NCBI RefSeq assembly: GCF_000820845.2
Contig: NZ_CBXV010000008.1
Coordinates: 999,215 to 1,063,214 of the forward strand
Length of the DNA: 64,000 bases
From: Pyrinomonas methylaliphatogenes
GTDB taxonomy: Bacteria > Acidobacteriota > Blastocatellia > Pyrinomonadales > Pyrinomonadaceae
Reading direction: 5' to 3'
In this document: one piece after another, positions 17,984-26,482 of the stretch
How positions within the stretch are numbered: position 1 is the stretch's first letter
Layout of the letters: each line of letters starts with the position of its first letter
Notes under the pieces: model-generated
Seen by the model: only the letters and a program-made list of their open reading frames with translations
Database searches by the model: none
What the model was told of the DNA's origin: nothing
Made by a program: the position numbers and the translations under genes

Positions 17984-18937
17984 TTGAGCGCATTGAGGGA
18001 ACAGGTCGTCACATCGCGCGCGCGGAATGTTGCTCGCAGCGGCATGCCCGTCACGCAGCGCCCCGCGCGCCGGGCCAAGCGCGTGGCAAACGGCGCGTCA
18101 TGGGGGCGCCTGGCTATGGCGGTGCCGTGGTTGGGCAAAGCTCTGCTCGCTGTGAGCGCGGGGGTGCTTCTGTTCGCGACGTATAGGGCCACAGCTTCTG
18201 CGACCATCTTTCAGCTTGCGCGCGTTGACGTTGAAGGAGGGGCGCGCACCCCGCGCGAAGAGATACAAGCCGTGGTGCGCCGCATCGTAGGGCGCGAAGG
18301 CGTATGGCGCGCGGATGTTTGGGCCATCAAAGGCGAATTGGAGAAGCTGCCATGGGTGCGCGAAGCGATCGTCTCGCGCGTGCTCCCTTCGACCGTGCGC
18401 GTGCGCATTCGCGAACGCGCGCCCTACGCTGTCGCGCGCACGTCGCAGGGGCGTCTTCTCTGGGTCGATGAGGAAGGCGCCCTTCTCGGTGAATTCGCTT
18501 CGTCAGATGAGATGCCGCCGTTTTTGATCCGCGGATTGGACGAAGCGCCAACGGAAGCTTCTCGGCGGACCAATCGCGAACGGCTCGCGCGTTATCGCGA
18601 GATGCTGAACGAGTGGAGAGCGCGTGGACTTGTCGAGCGCGTGAGCGAAGTCAACCTCGGCGATCTGCGCGATGTGCGCGCGCAGCTTGCGGGCGCCGAT
18701 TCGGGGATCGAAGTCCGTCTGGGCGGACGCGACTTCGGGGCGCGATTAGAACGGGCGCTCAAGGCGCTCGCCGAGATGCGGCAAGCGGGGCGCGAGGTCG
18801 TCAGTTTGGACGCGACACAGGACCGGCGCGTCATCGTCGGTCTCGCTTCGGGAGCGCGATTGTCGGATGGCGCGTCCGCTGGACCGGTGACGCCGCTGAG
18901 CGGAGCGAAAGGGGTGAATCGTCGGAGGGAGGATTGA
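17984..18937 (+). CDS. ftsQ: Cell division protein FtsQ
   Basis: FtsQ links early and late division proteins in the periplasm. The 317-residue protein has an Arg-rich cytoplasmic N-terminus of about 45 residues and one membrane segment (about 48-66). A POTRA domain follows (FQLARVDVEGGARTPREEIQAVVRRIVGREGVWRADVWAIKGELEKLPWVREAIVSRVLPSTVRVRI), then the beta domain (LLWVDEEGALLGEF). Translation appears to start at a TTG preceded by GAGGGA. The C-terminal 25 residues are low complexity. Confidence 0.92.
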   Translation: MSALREQVVTSRARNVARSGMPVTQRPARRAKRVANGASWGRLAMAVPWLGKALLAVSAGVLLFATYRATASATIFQLARVDVEGGARTPREEIQAVVRRIVGREGVWRADVWAIKGELEKLPWVREAIVSRVLPSTVRVRIRERAPYAVARTSQGRLLWVDEEGALLGEFASSDEMPPFLIRGLDEAPTEASRRTNRERLARYREMLNEWRARGLVERVSEVNLGDLRDVRAQLAGADSGIEVRLGGRDFGARLERALKALAEMRQAGREVVSLDATQDRRVIVGLASGARLSDGASAGPVTPLSGAKGVNRRRED

Positions 18938-18943
18938 AGGCGC

Positions 18944-20209
18944 ATGGCGAAACGCGCGACACATACGGTAGGATTGGACATCGGCACTAGCCGCGTCTCG
19001 TGCATCATCGGCGAGATGAACGAGGCCACTGGATTACTCGAAATCGTCGGCATCGGCGAAGCCGAATCGCGTGGGCTTCGCAAAGGCGTCGTCGTCAATC
19101 CGGAGGCGGCGGTCGATGCCATCAGCCGCGCCGTCGAAGAGGCCGAACGCATGAGTGGACTTGAGGCAGAGGCCGTGACGATTAACCTCGCTGGAACGCA
19201 CATCATGGGGTTGAACGGTCAAGCGGTGGTCGCCGTTTCAGGGCGTGACCGCGAGATCACCGCCGATGACGTGCGGCGCGCGATCGATTCGGCTTGCGCC
19301 GTCCAGCTTCCCGCCGGGCGCGAGATCGTTGACCGGTTGCCACAGGAGTTCATCGTCGATGATCAAGACGGTATCAACGATCCCGTCGGCATGATCGGCG
19401 CGCGTCTCGCCGTCCGCGTGCACATCATCACCAGCCCCGTGACGGCGCGACAGAACGCCATCAACGCCGTCAATCGCGCCGGGTTGATCGTCGCCGACAT
19501 GATCCTCAGTCAATTAGCTGCTGCGGAGGCTGCGCTGACCGAAGAGGAGAAGGAGTTCGGCGCCGCCTTGGTCTCGATCGGCGCGGAGACGACCGGGTTG
19601 GTCATCTATCAGCGCGGCGCGGTCCAGCACACGGCCGTCTTCGCGTTGGGCGGCGCGCACTTTACCAACGATATCGCCTTCGGTTTGCGCACGCCCGTGC
19701 CCGAAGCGGAGAAGATCAAACGCGCCTTCGGTTACGCTTCGAGCGCCAATCTCCACGAGGCGGAGCGCGGCGAGATGATCGAAGTCCCTTCCGTTGGCGG
19801 GCGGCCACCGCGCCAACTCTCGCGCCAGATACTTTGCGACATCCTGCAGCCGCGCGCTGAAGAGGTGCTGACGCACGTCGCCGATGAGATCCGCGAAGCG
19901 GGATGGGAGAGGCAACTTTCAAGCGGCGTGGTCCTGACGGGCGGGGGCGCGATGCTCGGCGGCATGATAGAGATCGCCGAACAGGTCTTCGATGCGCCGG
20001 TGCGCTTGGGCTATCCGGAGCGGGATCGCTTCGGCGGACTCATCGAAGATATTCAATCTCCGGCGTGGACGACCGCCGCCGGATTGTGTTTAATCGCGCA
20101 GCGCGCGCTGGATCGCGAGATGCGCGCGGCCCATGCGCCGCGCCGCGGCGCGACTCGCCTGACGCATCTCGTCTCGCGGTTTCGCGATCGTTTCAGTGGC
20201 ATTTTCTGA
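18944..20209 (+). CDS. ftsA: Cell division actin-like ATPase FtsA
   Basis: FtsA is the actin-like membrane anchor for FtsZ. The 421-residue protein has the phosphate-1 loop [15 protein letters not shown], the family SHS2/1C insertion ([18 protein letters not shown]), the phosphate-2 segment [14 protein letters not shown] and the adenosine motif [14 protein letters not shown]. The last 15 residues ([15 protein letters not shown]) form a plausible amphipathic membrane-binding helix. It lies 6 bp after ftsQ. Confidence 0.97.
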   Translation: MAKRATHTVGLDIGTSRVSCIIGEMNEATGLLEIVGIGEAESRGLRKGVVVNPEAAVDAISRAVEEAERMSGLEAEAVTINLAGTHIMGLNGQAVVAVSGRDREITADDVRRAIDSACAVQLPAGREIVDRLPQEFIVDDQDGINDPVGMIGARLAVRVHIITSPVTARQNAINAVNRAGLIVADMILSQLAAAEAALTEEEKEFGAALVSIGAETTGLVIYQRGAVQHTAVFALGGAHFTNDIAFGLRTPVPEAEKIKRAFGYASSANLHEAERGEMIEVPSVGGRPPRQLSRQILCDILQPRAEEVLTHVADEIREAGWERQLSSGVVLTGGGAMLGGMIEIAEQVFDAPVRLGYPERDRFGGLIEDIQSPAWTTAAGLCLIAQRALDREMRAAHAPRRGATRLTHLVSRFRDRFSGIF

Positions 20210-20350
20210 CAAGTTGTTGTATGCTGCCGCGCCAGCCAACACAAGATGTCGACCGCAACATATGGCTGTTCGCGGCTGGAGCGACCCAAGATAAGGGATG
20301 ATGAGATCGAAGACAAGGGGCAAGAATTCACAGGAGAGGGGATCGGAAAG

Positions 20351-21484
20351 ATGATGCCGGATGGTCGTCAACCGGATAGCGGAATCAATATCTTCATCGA
20401 TGATGAACCGCCACCGACGGGCGCGCGAATCAAGGTGATCGGTGTCGGCGGCGGCGGCTCGAACGCCGTCAATCGCATGATCGAGGCCGGGATCGAAGGG
20501 ATCGAATTCCTCGTCGCCAACACCGACTTGCAAGCGCTCAAACGTTCGCGTGCGCCGATCAAGATTCAACTCGGCAGCAAGCTGACCAAGGGGTTGGGTG
20601 CCGGGGCTAACCCGGAGATCGGGCGTAACGCCGCGCTCGAAGATACCGAGAAGATCATCGAAGTTCTGGAGGGCGCCGATATGGTCTTCGTCACCGCCGG
20701 TTTGGGCGGCGGAACCGGCACGGGCGCGGCGCCGATCATCGCCAGTCTGGCGACGGAATTGAATGCGCTGACTGTCGCCGTCGTCACCAAGCCTTTTCAT
20801 TTCGAGGGAAGGCGGCGGATGCAGCAAGCCGAGCAGGGGCTGCAGGAGTTGCGCGGTTGCGTCGATACGGTCATCACCATCCCGAACGAGAGGTTGCTGC
20901 ATACGGTGGATCGCAGCATGTCGCTCACCGATGCTTTCAGAATGGCCGACGACGTGCTCCTTCAAGCGGTGCAGGGGATCAGCGACCTGATCACCGTGCC
21001 GGGTTTGATCAATCTCGATTTCGCAGACGTGCGGGCGATCATGGCTGGGATGGGGATGGCGCTGATGGGGGCCGGACGCGCGCGCGGCGAAAATCGCGCG
21101 CTCGAAGCGACGCAGCAGGCGATCTCCTCGCCGCTTCTCGAAGAGGCGACCATTCAAGGGGCTAAAGGGGTGCTCATCAACATCACGGGCGGGCCCGATC
21201 TGACGCTTTATGAGGTCAATGAAGCCTCGTCGATCATCCGCGAGGCGGCGGATGAAGACGCGAACATCATCTTCGGTGCGGTCATCGACGAGAACATGCG
21301 CGATGAGATGAAGATCACCGTGATCGCGACCGGATTCGATAAGACGGCGGCTGATCTTGCGGGTCAATCGCAAGTGACGACTGCGCGATATGCGGCGCGC
21401 GAGGAGATCCCGACCCGTTCGGTCGGCACGGCGCGCGCGGATGATTTGGATGTGCCGACCTTCATCCGCAAGAAAGCCGATTAG
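20351..21484 (+). CDS. ftsZ: Cell division tubulin FtsZ
   Basis: FtsZ is the GTPase that forms the division ring. The 377-residue protein has the N-terminal nucleotide site ([18 protein letters not shown]), the tubulin signature [12 protein letters not shown], the synergy-loop region and a short linker. It ends [12 protein letters not shown], which fits the conserved FtsA-binding peptide. I chose the ATG at 20351 (followed by a second ATG) because the preceding AGGAGAGGGG is a strong ribosome binding site. There are 141 bp between ftsA and ftsZ, room for an extra promoter. Confidence 0.98.
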   Translation: MMPDGRQPDSGINIFIDDEPPPTGARIKVIGVGGGGSNAVNRMIEAGIEGIEFLVANTDLQALKRSRAPIKIQLGSKLTKGLGAGANPEIGRNAALEDTEKIIEVLEGADMVFVTAGLGGGTGTGAAPIIASLATELNALTVAVVTKPFHFEGRRRMQQAEQGLQELRGCVDTVITIPNERLLHTVDRSMSLTDAFRMADDVLLQAVQGISDLITVPGLINLDFADVRAIMAGMGMALMGAGRARGENRALEATQQAISSPLLEEATIQGAKGVLINITGGPDLTLYEVNEASSIIREAADEDANIIFGAVIDENMRDEMKITVIATGFDKTAADLAGQSQVTTARYAAREEIPTRSVGTARADDLDVPTFIRKKAD

Positions 21485-21539
21485 GTCGGGCGCCGAAAGA
21501 CCCGTTCGGGAAAAATCTTCTCGAATCCCAAGTTGAGAC

Positions 21540-21568
21540 TTGCAAACTGCGTCGCGGTCATGTAGCAT
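21540..21568 (+). promoter_or_regulatory. Possible promoter upstream of the hfq-like gene
   Basis: TTGCAA (21540-21545) and TAGCAT (21563-21568) are separated by 17 bp. The pair lies in the 250-bp gap after ftsZ, about 165 bp before the hfq start, which would give a long leader that includes a possible 14-codon peptide. Confidence 0.4.
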
Positions 21569-21693
21569 GTGATCAACTCTTAGAAAATACTTCAAATCCA
21601 TCGCGGGTAAAAATCTCGCCTAAATGCGGCCACGCTCGATGCTGATCGGCAAGACCGTGTGCGTTGAGCGCAGACTCGGCGCAGGAGAACGGC

Positions 21694-21738
21694 ATGACCG
21701 CAGGCAATTCCCGCAGCGGAGGTAGAAAAGGACTGTGA
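21694..21738 (+). CDS. Possible 14-residue leader peptide overlapping the hfq start
   Basis: An ATG at 21694, preceded at 7 bases by AGGAG, opens a 14-codon frame ([14 protein letters not shown]). Its TGA at 21736-21738 overlaps the GTG start of the hfq-like gene (GTGA). The strong ribosome binding site and exact stop/start overlap suggest translational coupling. There is no codon run typical of amino-acid attenuators. A chance short frame cannot be excluded. Confidence 0.45.
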   Translation: MTAGNSRSGGRKGL

Positions 21739-22163
21739 ATCGTAAGTTGATCAGGCCAAGTCTAGCGGAGATCAAAGAACGCGAAGCGATGCAACAACGC
21801 GAACGCGCTGCGCAGCGCAACACCATACCGCCACAGCAGCGCGCGGTTCAGCAACCCCAACCGACTCCGGCGACGGCCGTCGCCCCGGCGATGCCGCAAC
21901 CGCGCAAGCGCATCCCGCCGGTGGAGACCTTCGCCGAGGTCTTCTACTACAAGAAACAGATGGATGCCCACACGCCGATGGTGATCGTCTTGCAGGATGG
22001 AGAGGAGATCGAAGGCACGATCGAGTGGTATGATCGCGGCGCGATCAAGGTCAATCGCAAATCGGCGCCAAACCTTCTCCTGCTCAAACACAACATCAAG
22101 TACATGTACAAGGCAGAGGAGCGCGCGACCGCTGACGATAAGGAGGCGGAGCAAGAGGAGTAG
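21735..22163 (+). CDS. hfq: Hfq-like RNA chaperone with an N-terminal extension
   Basis: The C-terminal part (about residues 62-128) is an Sm/Hfq fold: [21 protein letters not shown], then [18 protein letters not shown], then [13 protein letters not shown]. In these, KH near the end matches the Hfq YKHAI-type Sm2 motif. Hfq normally has 70-100 residues with the Sm fold at the N-terminus. This protein of 142 residues instead has about 60 residues of charged and Pro/Gln-rich sequence ahead of it and a short acidic tail. The start is a GTG. It probably binds RNA as a hexamer; the extension's role is unknown. Confidence 0.85.
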   Translation: MNRKLIRPSLAEIKEREAMQQRERAAQRNTIPPQQRAVQQPQPTPATAVAPAMPQPRKRIPPVETFAEVFYYKKQMDAHTPMVIVLQDGEEIEGTIEWYDRGAIKVNRKSAPNLLLLKHNIKYMYKAEERATADDKEAEQEE

Positions 22164-22204
22164 CGCGAGAGCTTCGGCGTTTCCTCTCCTTACTCTTTTG
22201 GTCC

Positions 22205-23269
22205 ATGGCAGAAGCGCCGCGCAACATCGCCTCTTCGCCGAAGCCTATTTCGGCGAGGTTGCCGCGCATCGGCATCACGATGGGCGATCCGGCTGGGATC
22301 GGTCCAGAAGTGGTGCTCAAAGCGGTGGCCGAACCTGAAGTGCTGCGTCTTTGTACGCCCATCATCATCGGCGATGCGCAATGGTTGGCGCACACGGCGC
22401 GCACGCTCAATCTGCAATGCGGTTACGAGATCGTGCGTCGTGAAGAGCCTCTGCCCGATGAGCTGATCGGACCGGTCATTTATCATCTGGACAACATCCA
22501 TGGGCACATCGAGTGGGGACGGGAGTCGGATCTGGCCGGGCGCGCCGCGGCGCAGTATATCGAAGCCGCGGTCGAACTGTGTTTTGCCGGAGCGATAGAC
22601 GCGATCGCGACGGCGCCGATCAATAAGCGCGCCCTCTTCCTCGGAGGCTATCGCTTTCCTGGACACACGGAATTCCTCGCCCATCTGACCGGGACGAAGG
22701 AATATGCGATGGCTTTCGTCGCGGCGAATCTGCGCGTCGTGTTGCTCTCAACGCACGTGCCCTTGGCTGAGGCGATTCGCTTGGTCGAGCGCGACCGCAT
22801 CGTGCGCACCATTCATCTGACCCACCGTGAGATGCGGCGATGGGGGATCGAACGCCCGCGCATCGCCATGGCGGCGCTCAACCCGCATGGCGCGGAAGGC
22901 GGGCTGTTCGGCGTCGAAGAGGCGTCGGAGATCATGCCTGCCGTTGAGCATTGTCGGCAGGTGGAGGGGATCGATGTTTACGGTCCAATCTCCGCCGATA
23001 CGGTCTTCTTGCGCGCCGCGCGTGGCGAATTCGATGTCGTCGTCGCTTGTTATCACGATCAGGCGATGATCCCGGTTAAGTGCCTCTCCTTCGGAGAGGC
23101 TGTCAACGTCACTTTGGGTCTGCCGTTCATCCGCACTTCGGTCGATCACGGCACGGCGTTCGACATCGCGGGAAGAGGCATCGCCGAACATTCAAGCATG
23201 GTCGCGGCCATCACGCTGGCCGCGCAGCTTGTGCGGGCCGAGGGGTTAAGTCGGGCGGTTGGAGTTTGA
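22205..23269 (+). CDS. pdxA: 4-Hydroxythreonine-4-phosphate dehydrogenase
   Basis: PdxA oxidises 4-phospho-hydroxy-L-threonine in the DXP-dependent pyridoxal phosphate pathway. The 354-residue protein has the hallmark RIGITMGDPAGIGPEVVLKA. Further motifs are ATAPINKRAL, the GHTEFLAHLTG segment and CYHDQAMIPVKCLSFGEAVNVTLGLPFIRTSVDHGTAFDIAG, which carries metal and substrate ligands. About 18 extra residues precede the usual start, so a slightly later start is possible. No clear ribosome binding site is seen at the first ATG. Confidence 0.97.
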   Translation: MAEAPRNIASSPKPISARLPRIGITMGDPAGIGPEVVLKAVAEPEVLRLCTPIIIGDAQWLAHTARTLNLQCGYEIVRREEPLPDELIGPVIYHLDNIHGHIEWGRESDLAGRAAAQYIEAAVELCFAGAIDAIATAPINKRALFLGGYRFPGHTEFLAHLTGTKEYAMAFVAANLRVVLLSTHVPLAEAIRLVERDRIVRTIHLTHREMRRWGIERPRIAMAALNPHGAEGGLFGVEEASEIMPAVEHCRQVEGIDVYGPISADTVFLRAARGEFDVVVACYHDQAMIPVKCLSFGEAVNVTLGLPFIRTSVDHGTAFDIAGRGIAEHSSMVAAITLAAQLVRAEGLSRAVGV

Positions 23270-23328
23270 GCGCCTGCCCCGCCGAGGATAGAATCTTCTG
23301 GAAAGCGCTGGATGGGGGATCGGGGAAG

Positions 23329-23733
23329 TTGAGCACTTCGGATTCGCAAGCGACTGCGCGCCGTATCCTCGTGGCGGATGATGATCCAGCCATTCTGCGT
23401 CTGGTGACCGCCGTCTTGCAAAAGGAAGGGTTCACCGTCGTGCAGGCGCGCGATGGGCGCGAGGCGTTCAAGATCCTGCAGACCGACGCCAATTTTGTGG
23501 CGGGCATCTTCGACGTGGTGATGCCGCACATCCAAGGGCCCGAGTTGCTGCGTTACATGCGCACGGAGAAGCGTCTGATGCGCATCCCCGTGATGATGAT
23601 GACCGCCGAGCAGAACCCCAAGTTCTCATCGGAAAGCTTCGCCGCCGGAGCCGTCGTCTTCCTGCCCAAACCGTTCACCACGACGCAGCTTCAAACGATG
23701 CTTCGCCTGCTCATCAGCAAGGCGAAAACCTAA
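23329..23733 (+). CDS. Single-domain response regulator
   Basis: This protein of about 134 residues is a CheY-like receiver domain without an output domain. It has the acidic pair in RRILVADDDPAIL, the phospho-acceptor Asp in AGIFDVVMPHIQG, the Thr of MMMTAEQN and the Lys of VFLPKPFTT. No ATG fits; translation probably starts at the TTG at 23329, 59 bp after pdxA. No histidine kinase is nearby. It may act through protein contacts. Confidence 0.9.
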   Translation: MSTSDSQATARRILVADDDPAILRLVTAVLQKEGFTVVQARDGREAFKILQTDANFVAGIFDVVMPHIQGPELLRYMRTEKRLMRIPVMMMTAEQNPKFSSESFAAGAVVFLPKPFTTTQLQTMLRLLISKAKT

Positions 23734-24151
23734 GGCGCGGCGGTCTCGAACGCAACCACTGTTCGTCAAAAATATAGAGCTGCAAATCAGCCTTATCAGA
23801 GGACGGTAACGCAACTCCTGTTCGTCAAATTGGAATCCCTTCCAACGCCTCTTCTCATGCGAAAGCGCGGTCAATAAAGGCGGAGATCCCTTCGCTCAGT
23901 GGTCCGATTCGCCGCGCCCCGGTGATGAGCGTTACGCAAGCGGATCGGACGTGGCGCGCCGTTATCTATCCGCGATCTCTACGAAGAACAGCTTCGACTC
24001 GCAACCGAAAGATCACCCGCGAGTCGGGATCTTCGAGGGGCGAGCGTCACGCGAGTTCGGTTTCGAGCCGTGAGGCGCGGGGCACGGAAGCGAGGCATGG
24101 CGATTGATAGACATCTCAGCCGTTGGTAAGATTCTGGCTGCGGTCGAGCAG
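23734..24151 (+). other. 418-bp gap holding a paired direct repeat
   Basis: No frame here is convincing. Two 22-bp copies lie at 23749-23770 and 23808-23829 (20 of 22 identical, period 59), beginning 15 bases after the response regulator stop. The rest (23850-24150) is GC-rich with short open frames on both strands that do not resemble known proteins. It should contain the nadB promoter, but none was clear. Confidence 0.6.
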
Positions 24152-25732
24152 ATGGCTCTCGTTACGGACTTCATCGTCATCGGAAGCGGCATCGCCGGAT
24201 TGCGCGCGGCGATAGAGATCGCGCGCGCCGGAGCGCAAGTTACGGTTCTTACCAAAGAGCGCGCCGAAGAATCGAATACGGAATACGCCCAAGGCGGCAT
24301 CGCCGTCGCGCTCTCGGAAGATGACGAAGTGGAGTTGCATGAGGAAGACACGTTGCGCGCCGGAGCCGGGCTATGTGATCCAGAAGCAGTGCGCGTCCTC
24401 GTCGAAGATGGCGTGCGCTACATTCAGGAACTGATCGACTGGGGAGCCGAATTCGATCGCGAGGGCGGGCGTTTGGTCTTCACGCAAGAGGCGGCCCATT
24501 CCCGTCGGAGAATACTTCATGCGCATGGCGATTCGACGGGGCGCGAGATAGTGCGCACGCTGCTTGTGCGCGCGGGCGAGGAAGCGAACATCATCTTTCT
24601 CCCGCATGCTGCGACGGAGTCGCTGATCGTCGCGGATGGGCGTTGTTGTGGCGTTCTGTTCCGCGATCCGTTGGTCCGCGCGCCGCGCGAGCTTCATGGG
24701 CGGGCGGTCATCCTCGCTTCGGGCGGCGCTGGACAGATCTATCAACACACGACCAATCCGGAAGTCGCCACCGGCGACGGGATGGCGATGGCTTATGAGG
24801 CGGGCGCCGAACTGGCCGACATGGAGTTCGTCCAGTTCCATCCGACAGCGTTGAGCATCGCCGGTGCGCCGCGTTTCCTTTTGTCGGAAGCGATGCGCGG
24901 CGAAGGCGGCGTGCTGCGAAACGTCGAGGGCGAGCGCTTCATGCCGCGTTATCACGAACGGGCTGAGCTTGCGCCGCGCGATATAGTCAGTCGCGCCATC
25001 GTCGCGGAGATGGACCGGACCGGCGCGCAGTTCGTCTATCTCGACATGACCGGTTTGGGGGAGCGTTTTTTGCGCCAGCGCTTCCCGAAGATTTTCGAAA
25101 CCTGTTTGCGCTATGGGCTGAACGTCGCGCGCGATCTCATCCCCGTCGCCCCGGCGGCCCACTATTTCATGGGCGGAGTGCGCACGGATCTCGATGGGCG
25201 CACGACGTTGCCCGGCCTTTATGCGGCGGGCGAAGTCGCATGCACGGGAGTGCACGGGGCGAACCGTTTAGCTTCGAACTCTTTGCTCGAAGGACTGGTC
25301 TTCGGAGCGCGCGCTGGGGGCGCTGCGGCGCGAGATTGGGCGCGCGGCGAACCTTCGATCTGCGGTCAAGTGAAGATGGAGGATGTGCGCGAGGCGCGCG
25401 GGCGAATGGGGTTCGCCGTGCGCAAGCGCGTGCGGCGTGTGATGTGGGAGCGCGTTGGCATCATTCGGACGCGCGAATCTCTGTTGCGCGCGCTCGATGA
25501 ATTCGAGCGTATCGCGCAGGCGCAACTTAGCCGGGCGTCGCGCAATTTTCTGACCGTCGCGCAATTGGTCGCGCGCGCCGCGCTCTGGCGCGAAGAATCG
25601 CGCGGGGCGCACTTCCGACGCGATTTCCCGCACAGCGACGACCGTTGGCGCGCGCACTCGGTCCAGCGCAAGGGCGAAGCGGTGAAGACTGTAGAGACGA
25701 TCGATTTCGGTGAGGCTAGGTCGAGAGCCTGA
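24152..25732 (+). CDS. nadB: L-aspartate oxidase
   Basis: NadB oxidises L-aspartate to iminoaspartate, the first step of de novo NAD synthesis; NadA, encoded at 32185-33222, performs the next. The protein (526 residues from the ATG at 24152) has the FAD loop VIGSGIAGLRAAIEIARAG, the TKERAEESNTEYAQGGIA segment, the catalytic-domain HSRRRILHAHGD and HFMGGV-type motif AAHYFMGGVRTDLDG, and GEVACTGVHGANRLASNSLLEGLVFG. A TTG at 24104 would add 16 residues that are unlike the family. Confidence 0.96.
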   Translation: MALVTDFIVIGSGIAGLRAAIEIARAGAQVTVLTKERAEESNTEYAQGGIAVALSEDDEVELHEEDTLRAGAGLCDPEAVRVLVEDGVRYIQELIDWGAEFDREGGRLVFTQEAAHSRRRILHAHGDSTGREIVRTLLVRAGEEANIIFLPHAATESLIVADGRCCGVLFRDPLVRAPRELHGRAVILASGGAGQIYQHTTNPEVATGDGMAMAYEAGAELADMEFVQFHPTALSIAGAPRFLLSEAMRGEGGVLRNVEGERFMPRYHERAELAPRDIVSRAIVAEMDRTGAQFVYLDMTGLGERFLRQRFPKIFETCLRYGLNVARDLIPVAPAAHYFMGGVRTDLDGRTTLPGLYAAGEVACTGVHGANRLASNSLLEGLVFGARAGGAAARDWARGEPSICGQVKMEDVREARGRMGFAVRKRVRRVMWERVGIIRTRESLLRALDEFERIAQAQLSRASRNFLTVAQLVARAALWREESRGAHFRRDFPHSDDRWRAHSVQRKGEAVKTVETIDFGEARSRA

Positions 25733-25747
25733 AAGGCGGGTTCGGCG

Positions 25748-26476
25748 ATGGCCCATTTCCAAAATCTCCATAGCTGGGCGCTCTCGCCGCGCGAAGCGGT
25801 CGAACTACAGAGGAGCTTGCGCGGCAAGGTGCGGATCGAACCGCTCGGTCGAGAGATCGGCACGATCGCTGGAGCTGATATCTCCTTCGATAAATTCTCT
25901 TCGACGGTCTACGCTGGGATCGTGGTTCTGCGTTTGCCGAGCCTAGAGGTGATCGAAGAAGTCGGCGTGCGTAGCGAAGCCCAGTTTCCTTATGTGCCGG
26001 GTTTGCTCTCTTTTCGCGAGACGCCGCCGTTGCTGGAGGCTTGGGCGAAGCTCAAGTGCGAGCCCGATGCGGTGATGCTCGATGGGCAGGGCATCGCTCA
26101 TCCGCGACGGGTCGGCATCGCCTCGCATTTCGGTCTGATCGTGGATCGGCCTGCTTTGGGTTGCGCGAAATCGGTCCTCGTCGGTCGGTATGTCGAGCCA
26201 GAGCGCGAGCCTGGGAGCTGGACGCCGCTGGTCCATCAGGGAGAGACGGTGGGCGCCGCTTTGCGAACCAAAGCGGGCGTGCAACCCGTCTTCGTCTCGC
26301 CGGGCCATCTGATCGACTTGCAGGGTGCGATCGCGTTGACGCTCCGCTGTTGCAAAGCATCGCGCGTGCCCGAGCCGACGCGACTCGCCCATCTTTTGGT
26401 CAACGCCGTGCGGCGCGGCGAGCGCACGATCGATGAACTGGACCGGACGCCGCGACAGGATAGCTTGTTCGATTGA
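25748..26476 (+). CDS. nfi: Endonuclease V (deoxyinosine 3' endonuclease)
   Basis: Endonuclease V nicks DNA one base 3' of deaminated adenine (hypoxanthine). The 242-residue protein has the catalytic segments IAGADISFDK (Asp44), the wedge PYVPGLLSFRE (about 81-91), MLDGQGIAHPRRVGIASHFG (Asp112, His118) and GCAKSVL. These match the RNase-H-like Nfi fold. It follows nadB by 15 bp and ends 6 bp from the convergent lon stop. Confidence 0.96.
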   Translation: MAHFQNLHSWALSPREAVELQRSLRGKVRIEPLGREIGTIAGADISFDKFSSTVYAGIVVLRLPSLEVIEEVGVRSEAQFPYVPGLLSFRETPPLLEAWAKLKCEPDAVMLDGQGIAHPRRVGIASHFGLIVDRPALGCAKSVLVGRYVEPEREPGSWTPLVHQGETVGAALRTKAGVQPVFVSPGHLIDLQGAIALTLRCCKASRVPEPTRLAHLLVNAVRRGERTIDELDRTPRQDSLFD

Positions 26477-26482
26477 TCCCTC

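Noticed and set aside
20090..21601. A 503-codon minus-strand frame opposite ftsZ
   Set aside because: It runs antisense to a fully supported ftsZ, is His/Arg/Asp rich and has no family features.
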